Source: Micromonospora ferruginea
GTDB taxonomy: Bacteria > Actinomycetota > Actinomycetes > Mycobacteriales > Micromonosporaceae
Direction: 5' to 3'
Length of the DNA: 64,000 nucleotides
NCBI RefSeq assembly: GCF_013694245.2
Contig: NZ_CP059322.2
Span: forward strand, 2,104,001 to 2,168,000
The notes below the pieces were generated by a model that worked only from the letters and a program-made list of their open reading frames with translations, searched no databases and was not told the DNA's origin. A program made the position numbers and the translations under genes. The first letter of the stretch is position 1. The number at the start of each line of letters is the position of its first letter. Shown in pieces: positions 58,203-64,000 of this stretch.

Positions 58203-59924
58203 TCAGGACGCCGTCGTGTGTTCGGTGGTCTGCTGCCGGTGCCCGGCGGTCGGGGTGACCACGGTGCCGGGCAACCGGTCGTCGACGAACGCCTGCCACA
58301 TCTGGCGTCGCCGGGGCTTGCCGCTGGAGGTGCGGGCGATGGTGCCGCGCGGTGCGTCCACGATGACCACCTGCGCGCCCTCGGCCCGCCGGCGCAGCTC
58401 CTGCGACGCCTGCGCCAGCCACTCGGGGCGCGCCTGCTCGAAGACCGCGACCACGGTCGCCGCGCCGGCCCGGTGACCCAGCAGGGCGGCCATCCGCTGC
58501 GCCGGCACCCCGGGGCGGCAGACCGCCCATTCGAGGTCCTCGGCGAAGACCGCCCGGCCGCGCACCTTCATGCTGTCGCCGAGGCGCCCGAGCACGTGCA
58601 GTTGGCCCTCGTGCAGGAAGCCGGCGTCGGCGGTGCGCAGCACGCCGTCGTCCAACGCGGTCTGCGACGCCGAGTCGCCGTCGGTGACGTAGCCCCGGGC
58701 GACCGACGGACCCCGCACCTCGATCTCGCCGACCACCCCGTCGGGCACCGGCGCGCCGTCGGCGTCCAGGATCCGCACCTGGACCCCGGTCAGCGGACGG
58801 CCGCAGCCCACCACCGGCTGCGTCGGCCCGTCGTCGGCCGGCTCGTCGGGTCCGGCCACCACCCGCGCGCCCGGGCGCAGCCGGTCCGGCCGCAGGTCGA
58901 CGGCGGCGTACCGCTCCTCCAGCGGGAGCCCGGTCACCGCCAGGGTGGCCTCGGCCAGCCCGTACGCGGGCAGCAGCGCCCGCGGGTCGAAGCCGTGCGG
59001 TTCGAGCAGGTCGCAGAAGCGGCGCAGCGCGTCGACGTCGATGCGTTCGGCGCCGACGATCACCGCCCGCCAGGCGGAGAAGTCCATCCCGTCCAGCGCG
59101 GCCGGGCGCACCCGCCGGGCGACGTACTCCAGCCCGAAGTTCGGCATCGAGGTCAGCCGCGCCCCGTGCCGGCCGAAGCAGCGCAGGTAACGGGCCGGGT
59201 CGCGGACGAACTCCTCGGACGGCATCAGCCACAGGTCGCTGGTGTTCACCACCGGCGTCACCAGGCAGCCGATCAGGCCCATGTCGTGGTGCACCGGCAG
59301 CCACGAGGCGGTGGGGTCGTCGGGGGTCATGGCCAGCCACCGCCGGATCGACGCGACGTTGGCGGCCAGCGCGGCGTGCGGCACGCGCACGCCCCGGGCC
59401 CGGCCGCTGGAGCCGGAGGTGAACTGGAGCAGGGCCAGCGGGCCGGGCTCGGCGACCGTGCCCCGGGCGCCGCCGCCGGCGGAGACCAGCTCCTCGGCGC
59501 TGAGCACCCGGGTCACGCCGGCGGCCGCGGCCAGCGGCCCGATCGTCGCGGTGAGCCGCGGCGCGCAGACCAGCACCCGGGGCGCGGCGGCGCGCAGCAG
59601 CCCGAGCACGTGCTCGCGGTAGACGTCGCGGTCTCCGAAGGTCAGCGGCGGGGCGATCGGCGAGGGCGCCGCACCGGCGGCCATCGCGGCGAACAGCGTG
59701 GCCACGAAGTCCGGCCCGGCCGGCTCCACGACGGACACCACGTCGCCGGGGCCGACCCCGGAGGCGGTCAGGCCGGCGAGGACCGCCCGGGTGCGGTCGG
59801 CGAGTGCGGCGTAGGAGTGGAAGTCCCACTCGTCGCCGGCGGCGGCGAAGTGCACCCCCCGGTCCGCGCGGGGTCGCTCCAGCCAGCTCAGCAACGGCGA
59901 ACCCGGCGTGGCGTCTGCGCTCAT
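58203..59924 (-). CDS. Fatty acyl-AMP ligase (FAAL)-type adenylating enzyme
   Basis: This 573-residue protein has adenylation motif LLQFTSGSSGRARGVRVPH, then SWLPVHHDMGLIGCLVTPV, and the FAAL marker LLPAYGLAEATLAVTG. The C-terminus has GRLGDSMKVRGRAVFAEDLE and the Lys in RTSSGKPRR. FAALs make acyl-adenylates and pass them to carrier proteins, here most likely ACP2 encoded next. It may load a fatty, polyene or other carboxylic acid. ATG 59924, behind the palindromic promoter. Confidence 0.88.
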   Translation of the reverse strand: MSADATPGSPLLSWLERPRADRGVHFAAAGDEWDFHSYAALADRTRAVLAGLTASGVGPGDVVSVVEPAGPDFVATLFAAMAAGAAPSPIAPPLTFGDRDVYREHVLGLLRAAAPRVLVCAPRLTATIGPLAAAAGVTRVLSAEELVSAGGGARGTVAEPGPLALLQFTSGSSGRARGVRVPHAALAANVASIRRWLAMTPDDPTASWLPVHHDMGLIGCLVTPVVNTSDLWLMPSEEFVRDPARYLRCFGRHGARLTSMPNFGLEYVARRVRPAALDGMDFSAWRAVIVGAERIDVDALRRFCDLLEPHGFDPRALLPAYGLAEATLAVTGLPLEERYAAVDLRPDRLRPGARVVAGPDEPADDGPTQPVVGCGRPLTGVQVRILDADGAPVPDGVVGEIEVRGPSVARGYVTDGDSASQTALDDGVLRTADAGFLHEGQLHVLGRLGDSMKVRGRAVFAEDLEWAVCRPGVPAQRMAALLGHRAGAATVVAVFEQARPEWLAQASQELRRRAEGAQVVIVDAPRGTIARTSSGKPRRRQMWQAFVDDRLPGTVVTPTAGHRQQTTEHTTAS

Positions 59925-59951
59925 CGGCCCGTCACCTCCTCCCTCAGTACA

Positions 59952-60010
59952 TGTATCTGAGATTGATAGCAGATACAAGGCTAAACAAGATACGAGTGAG
60001 CGGATAGAGT
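59952..60010. promoter_or_regulatory. Palindromic operator and divergent promoter
   Basis: TGTATCTG (59952-59959) and CAGATACA (59970-59977) form a perfect 8-base inverted repeat with a 10-base spacer. A third element AGATACG (59988-59994) follows. TAGAGT (60005-60010) is a -10 box six bases before the GTG of the rightward gene. This is the clearest version of the cluster-wide element and probably binds a dimeric regulator. Confidence 0.7.
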
Positions 60011-60016
60011 GCGTTC

Positions 60017-61168
60017 GTGACCAGTACGCTGCCCCGGGTCGACAGCCTGCTCCCCGACCTGGCGGAACGGGCGCCGGAGATCGACCGCACCGGCCGGATC
60101 CCGGACGACGTCATCGCCGGCCTCGCCGCGGCCGGCTGCCTGCGCATGCTGGTGCCCGCCGCGCACGGCGGCGCCGACCTGCCGCTGGTCGAGGCGCTGC
60201 GGGTGGTCGAGCAGCTCTCCGTCGCCGACTCGTCCACCGGCTGGCTGGTCGGTCAGGTCGGGCTGGCGCACCTGCTGTTCGCCTGCTTCCCCGAGGCCGC
60301 CCGGCAGGAGATCTACGCCGCCGGCCCGGACGTGCTCGGCGCCGGCGCGGTCGCGCCCAAGGGCCGGGCCGCCCCGGACGGCGCGGGCGGCTGGCAGGTC
60401 AACGGCCGGTGGCCCTTCGTCACCGGCGCCCCGCAGGCGAGCTGGATCTACCTGAACTGCATCGTGCTCGACGGACGTACGCCCCGCACGCTGCCCAACG
60501 GCGCGCCGCTGACCCGGATGGTGCTCTTCCCCGCCGCCGAGCTGGACCTGGTCGACACCTGGCAGGTGCTCGGCCTGCGCGGCACCGCCAGCCTCGACGT
60601 CCGGGCCGCCGCCCGGACCTGCCCGGAGCACCGCGGCTTCAGCCTGGTCGGCGGCGGCGACGAGGTGCACCGCACGGTGTTCCGGATCGCCCAGGCCGGG
60701 CTGCTCATCGCCGCGGTCGACCTCGGCATCGCCCAGGGCGCGGTGCGCGACGCCGCCGACCAGGCCGCCGCCGGCCGCCGCCGCACGTTCAGCACCCGCT
60801 CACTGGCCGACTCCCCGGTCTTCCACGACCGGCTCGGCGAGGCCCACGTGGCGCTGCGCGCCGCCCGCGCGCTGCTGCACGCCGAGGCCGAGAACGCCTG
60901 GGAGACCGCCCGCCGCGGCGAGGTGCTCAGCCCGCTGGAGCGGGCCTGCCTGCGGGCCACCGCGGCGCAGGTCACCGCCGTCGCGCACCAGGCCGTGCAG
61001 GCGGCGTACGCGCTGGCCGGGGCGTCCACGGTGTTCGACGGCTCGCCGCTGCAGCGACGGCTGCGCGACATCAACACCGCCACCCAGCACTTCGTCAACG
61101 GCCGGGACAGCTACGGCACGGTCGGCGCGCTGCTGGCCGGCGCGCCGGTCGACACCACCATGTTCTGA
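60017..61168 (+). CDS. Acyl-CoA-dehydrogenase-like flavin monooxygenase (HsaA/DszC type)
   Basis: This 383-residue protein has the ACAD fold: AAAGCLRMLVPAAHGGADLPL, STGWLVGQVGLAHLL, WQVNGRWPFVTGAPQASWIY, LGLRGTASLDVRA and C-terminal DINTATQHFVNGRDSYGTVG. The HFVN region and lack of the dehydrogenase catalytic Glu fit the flavin-dependent hydroxylase branch (HsaA, DszC). It likely hydroxylates an aromatic or related substrate and needs a separate flavin reductase; the SsuE-like protein could serve. GTG start, leaderless. Confidence 0.82.
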   Translation: MTSTLPRVDSLLPDLAERAPEIDRTGRIPDDVIAGLAAAGCLRMLVPAAHGGADLPLVEALRVVEQLSVADSSTGWLVGQVGLAHLLFACFPEAARQEIYAAGPDVLGAGAVAPKGRAAPDGAGGWQVNGRWPFVTGAPQASWIYLNCIVLDGRTPRTLPNGAPLTRMVLFPAAELDLVDTWQVLGLRGTASLDVRAAARTCPEHRGFSLVGGGDEVHRTVFRIAQAGLLIAAVDLGIAQGAVRDAADQAAAGRRRTFSTRSLADSPVFHDRLGEAHVALRAARALLHAEAENAWETARRGEVLSPLERACLRATAAQVTAVAHQAVQAAYALAGASTVFDGSPLQRRLRDINTATQHFVNGRDSYGTVGALLAGAPVDTTMF

Positions 61169-61174
61169 GCGCCC

Positions 61175-62548
61175 TCAGGCCGAGGCGGGCTCCAGCGCGG
61201 GCACCCGGGGCGGCACCGGGGCGCCGGCACCGAAGTAGCGCTCCCGCAGCGTCCGCTCCGCCGGGTCGTACGCGGTGCGGAACAGCCCGCGCCGTTGCAG
61301 CTCCGGCACCAGCAGGTCGCAGATGTCGGCGATCCCCTGGGTGGTCGGGCAGGGAATCAGGTTGAAGCCGTCCACGTCGGCGACCTCCATCCACTGCTCC
61401 ATCCGGTCGGCGACCTGCTCGACGGTGCCGAAGAGGGTGACCGGCGCGTTGGTGCGCGGCCGGCGCGCGGTCGCCACCAGGTAGCGCACGTCGCCGACGG
61501 TCCAGGCGCGCTCGGGTCCGAGCCGGCGCAGGAAACCCAGGAAGCTGTGGCTGCCCTGCCCGGCGATCTCGCCCACCGGCGTCTCGTCCGGGTACGCGCC
61601 GAGGTCGACGTCCATCCAGCCGCACCACTTGGCCAGTTGGCCCTCGCCGCTCCACAGCGCCACGTACTCCTCGGCGCGGCGGCGGGCCTCCTCGCGGGTC
61701 GGCGCCACCATCACCATGCTGCCCTGCAACGCCTTGACCGAGCGCGGGTCGCGCCCGTGCGCGGCCACCAGCGAGCGCAGCTTCGCCACCTGCGGCGCGC
61801 CGTCGGTCGGCTCGGCCATGGTCAGGAACACCACCTCGGCGTGCCGGGCCGCGAACGTCAGCCCCCGCCCGGACGCACCGGCCTGGTAGAGCACCGGCGT
61901 GCGCTGCGGCGACGGCTCGCACTGGTGCGGACCGCGCACGTCGAACCACGGTCCCCGGTGGTCGATCTGGCGCACCCGGTCCGGGTCGGTGAACACGTTC
62001 GCCTCGGCGTCACGCACCACCGCGCCGTCGTCCCAGCTCTCCTCCCACAGTCGGCGGGCGACCTCGACGTACTCGTCGGCGCGGTCGTAGCGCTCGTCGT
62101 GGTCCAGGTGCGCGCCCAGCCCGTTCGCCGAGGCCGAGCGGAGGTACGAGGTGACGATGTTCCAGGCGACCCGGCCGCCGGTGAGGTGGTCCAGCGAGCT
62201 GAACACCCGGGCGCACTCGTACGGGGCGTGGTACGTGGTCGAGTAGGTGACCGCGAGGCCGAGGTGGGAGGTGGTGGCCGCGACGGCCGGCAGCACCAGC
62301 AGCGGGTCGATCGAGGGGATCTGCACCGCGTGCCGCACGGCCGCCCGCCAACTGCCCTGGTAGACGTCGTAGACGCCGTGCACGTCGGCGAAGAAGAGCG
62401 CGTCCAGGCAGGCGGCCTCCAGCTTGCGGCCGAGGTCCACCCAGTAGCCGAGGTCGCGGTAGCCGGTGGCGCTGCGGTCGGCGGGATGCCGCCAGAAGCC
62501 CTTGAACTGCGGGGACGGCGAGCACTGGGTGAACAGGTTCAGATGCAC
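61175..62548 (-). CDS. NtaA/SnaA-type FMN-dependent monooxygenase (LLM)
   Basis: This 457-residue luciferase-like enzyme has the NtaA-family opening MHLNLFTQCSPSPQFKGFWR, the block LDALFFADVHGVYDVY, LDHLTGGRVAWNIVTSYLRS, and HLDHDERYDRADEYVEVARRLW. Family members oxidise nitrilotriacetate, pristinamycin precursors and dibenzothiophene sulfone using FMNH2. Here it is likely a tailoring oxygenase, possibly for a Baeyer-Villiger-like or C-N/C-S oxidation. The GTG start is at 62548, behind a GTATCT-containing promoter. Confidence 0.88.
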   Translation of the reverse strand: MHLNLFTQCSPSPQFKGFWRHPADRSATGYRDLGYWVDLGRKLEAACLDALFFADVHGVYDVYQGSWRAAVRHAVQIPSIDPLLVLPAVAATTSHLGLAVTYSTTYHAPYECARVFSSLDHLTGGRVAWNIVTSYLRSASANGLGAHLDHDERYDRADEYVEVARRLWEESWDDGAVVRDAEANVFTDPDRVRQIDHRGPWFDVRGPHQCEPSPQRTPVLYQAGASGRGLTFAARHAEVVFLTMAEPTDGAPQVAKLRSLVAAHGRDPRSVKALQGSMVMVAPTREEARRRAEEYVALWSGEGQLAKWCGWMDVDLGAYPDETPVGEIAGQGSHSFLGFLRRLGPERAWTVGDVRYLVATARRPRTNAPVTLFGTVEQVADRMEQWMEVADVDGFNLIPCPTTQGIADICDLLVPELQRRGLFRTAYDPAERTLRERYFGAGAPVPPRVPALEPASA

Positions 62549-62601
62549 GTATCAAGCATCTCGCATCGTATCTGGTATGGCAACGGTGGAGCGGATACCG
62601 T
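62548..62601. promoter_or_regulatory. Divergent promoter with CGTATCA and CGTATCT elements
   Basis: CGTATCA (62548-62554) and CGTATCT (62567-62573) are 19 bases apart. TACCGT at 62596-62601 is a -10 box six bases before the ATG of the rightward methyltransferase. Same element type as at three other divergent pairs. Confidence 0.5.
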
Positions 62602-62607
62602 GTCGTC

Positions 62608-63678
62608 ATGCCCGTGACGCCCCGCATCGACCTCGCCTCGGTCACCCGGCTCACCGAGCTGGCCGACTACATCGTCCCGTTCACCATCCGGGTCATCTGC
62701 GACCTCGCCGTCGCCGACCAGCTCACCGACGGCCCGCTGCCGGTGGGCGAGCTGGCCGCGCGCGTCGGCGCGGACCCCGGCGCGCTGACCCGCGGCCTGC
62801 GCGCCCTGGCCGGGCGCGGCATCTTCACCGAGACCGAGCCCGAGGTCTTCGGGCTCACCCCGCTGGCCGAGCCGCTGCGCAGCGACCACCCGTTCTCGGT
62901 ACGCGAGTGCTTCCCGCTCATGCCGCCGGACATCTACTCGTGGGCGCGGCTGACCCACAGCATCCGCACCGGCGAGACCGCGTTCGGCCACGTCCACGAC
63001 GGCGCGCGCTACTACGACCACTTCGCCGACCACCCGTACGAGTGCGTCCGGTTCGAGCGCTCGGCGGAGAGCGTCAACCCGTTCGTGCTGCGTACCGTGC
63101 TGCCGGTGCTCGACCTCGGCGACGCCGCGACCCTGGTGGACGTGGGCAGCGGGCACGGCACCTTCACCGCCGGCCTGCTCGCCCGGCACCGGGGACTGCG
63201 CGCGATCCTGGTCGACCTGCCGCACGTGGTGGCCGAGGCGCCGGCGGTGCTGGCCCGCGCCGGCGTCGCCGACCGGTGCGAGACCCGCGGCGGCAGCTTC
63301 TTCGACCCGCTGCCCGAGGGCGCCGACGTCTACCTGCTCAAGACGATCATCCACGACTGGCCCGACGCGCAGGCCGCGGCGATCCTGCGCGCGGTGCGCG
63401 CCGCCGTGCGCCCGGACAGCCGGGTGGTGATCGTCGAGTCGGTCAGCAGGTACGGCAACCACGACGACACCGGCAAGGTGATGGACGTCAAGGCCCTCGC
63501 GCTGTTCGGCGGGCACACCCGCACCGAGGACGAGTTCCGCGCGCTGCTCGCCGACGCCGGGTTCCGCCTCGCCCGCATCACGCCGACCTCGTCGATGTCC
63601 GTCCTGGAGGCGGTGCCGGCGGATTCGCCCACCGACGACGCCCCGGCCGCCGCCGCGTCGGCCGGCCGGGCGAGCTGA
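62608..63678 (+). CDS. SAM-dependent O-methyltransferase 3
   Basis: This 356-residue paralog of the two OMT-like proteins at 52942-55015 has LTELADYIVPFTIRVICDLA, SAM motif LVDVGSGHGTFTAGLLARH and VDLPHVVAEAPAVL. Unlike the other two it retains the catalytic His249 in LLKTIIHDWPDAQAA, so it is the most likely conventional O-methyltransferase. It has an extra Ala/Ser-rich tail of about 20 residues. ATG start with a -10 box six bases before, probably leaderless. Confidence 0.9.
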   Translation: MPVTPRIDLASVTRLTELADYIVPFTIRVICDLAVADQLTDGPLPVGELAARVGADPGALTRGLRALAGRGIFTETEPEVFGLTPLAEPLRSDHPFSVRECFPLMPPDIYSWARLTHSIRTGETAFGHVHDGARYYDHFADHPYECVRFERSAESVNPFVLRTVLPVLDLGDAATLVDVGSGHGTFTAGLLARHRGLRAILVDLPHVVAEAPAVLARAGVADRCETRGGSFFDPLPEGADVYLLKTIIHDWPDAQAAAILRAVRAAVRPDSRVVIVESVSRYGNHDDTGKVMDVKALALFGGHTRTEDEFRALLADAGFRLARITPTSSMSVLEAVPADSPTDDAPAAAASAGRAS

Positions 63679-63688
63679 GGAGGATCCG

Positions 63689-64000
63689 ATGCCCCGCCTG
63701 GACGGCCGCAACCACATCAACCTCACCGTGGTGGACCTCGACCGCAGCACCGAGTTCTACCGGACGGTCTTCGAGATGGTGGTGGTCAACGACGTCACCC
63801 CGCCCGAGTCCGGGTTCCGGTTCCGCACCCTGGTGCACCCCGGCTCGTTCGCCTCGGTGGTGCTCGGCCGGGCCGAACCGCCCGGCGACCCGAGCGTGCC
63901 GGACCGCTTCGACGAGCGCCGCCCCGGCCTGCACCACCTCGCCTACCACGTGCCGGAGCGGGCCGACCTGGACGACTGGGTCACCCACCTGGACGCCCTC
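63689..64000 (+). CDS. VOC/dioxygenase-fold protein (partial, runs off window)
   Basis: The first 104 residues are visible. The opening GRNHINLTVVDLDRSTEFYRTVF and later RRPGLHHLAYHVPERADLDDW are the two VOC metal-ligand regions (His in NHINL, His in HHLAYHV). This is consistent with a glyoxalase-type, extradiol dioxygenase or resistance protein. GAGGAGG precedes ATG 63689, ten bases after the methyltransferase stop, so it is cotranscribed with it. Confidence 0.8.
   Translation, partial: MPRLDGRNHINLTVVDLDRSTEFYRTVFEMVVVNDVTPPESGFRFRTLVHPGSFASVVLGRAEPPGDPSVPDRFDERRPGLHHLAYHVPERADLDDWVTHLDAL

Overview
The window is high-GC actinobacterial DNA with very strong third-position G/C bias, frequent GTG and TTG starts, many GTGA/ATGA stop-start overlaps and several probably leaderless genes. 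The overall character suggests a Micromonospora-like actinomycete; this placement is inferred and not proven by a marker gene.

Left part (1 to about 26 kb): ordinary chromosomal genes in short transcription units. They include the end of an APH-type kinase, a UvrA-like ABC ATPase, an AraC/VOC pair, pdxY, an OFA-type MFS transporter with a 41-residue membrane partner, a patatin-like lipase, a peroxiredoxin, cydAB (cytochrome bd oxidase) behind a double TACTAC/GTAGTA operator, a PlsC acyltransferase, an HTH-DUF4180 overlapping pair, GDPD, an Atg22-like MFS protein, thymidine kinase, a tyrosine recombinase, a WYL regulator, an Hsp20 with a HAIR (HspR) operator, and small enzymes.

Middle (25.5 to 30.2 kb): an orphan protein resembling the SpaB C-terminal domain of thiopeptide/lanthipeptide dehydratases, a large LuxR-type (LAL) ATPase regulator and a small HTH protein behind a nested repeat region. 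These two regulators are the only ones next to the biosynthetic region.

Right part (30.2 kb to the window end, running off the edge): a biosynthetic gene cluster. A leftward operon of about 17.7 kb (47932 to 30230), with mostly overlapping genes, encodes a highly reducing type II PKS: KS, chain-length factor, a second KS, a degenerate KS-like partner, ACP, FabG-type ketoreductase and two FabZ-like dehydratases of which one lacks the catalytic His. The same operon holds a thiolase, a CaiB/BaiF CoA-transferase, a thioesterase, a hydrolase, an HCCA-isomerase-like protein, a class II aldolase, an SsuD/SsuE-type flavin monooxygenase pair and a striking acyl-CoA ligase-P450 fusion. To the right follow two more P450s, a lone molybdenum hydroxylase large subunit, a 3Fe-4S ferredoxin, three paralogous O-methyltransferases, a salicylate/DHB-type aryl-AMP ligase, a further methyltransferase, a second ACP with a FAAL, an acyl-CoA-dehydrogenase-like monooxygenase, an NtaA-type monooxygenase and a VOC protein.

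Working model (inference): an aryl acid activated by the DhbE-like ligase primes or decorates a polyene-type chain built by the type II PKS. The chain is then oxidised by P450s and flavin enzymes, activated as a CoA thioester, possibly trimmed by thiolase chemistry, and O-methylated. Four divergent promoter regions in the right part share (C/T)GTATCT elements, which suggests one regulator controls the whole cluster.
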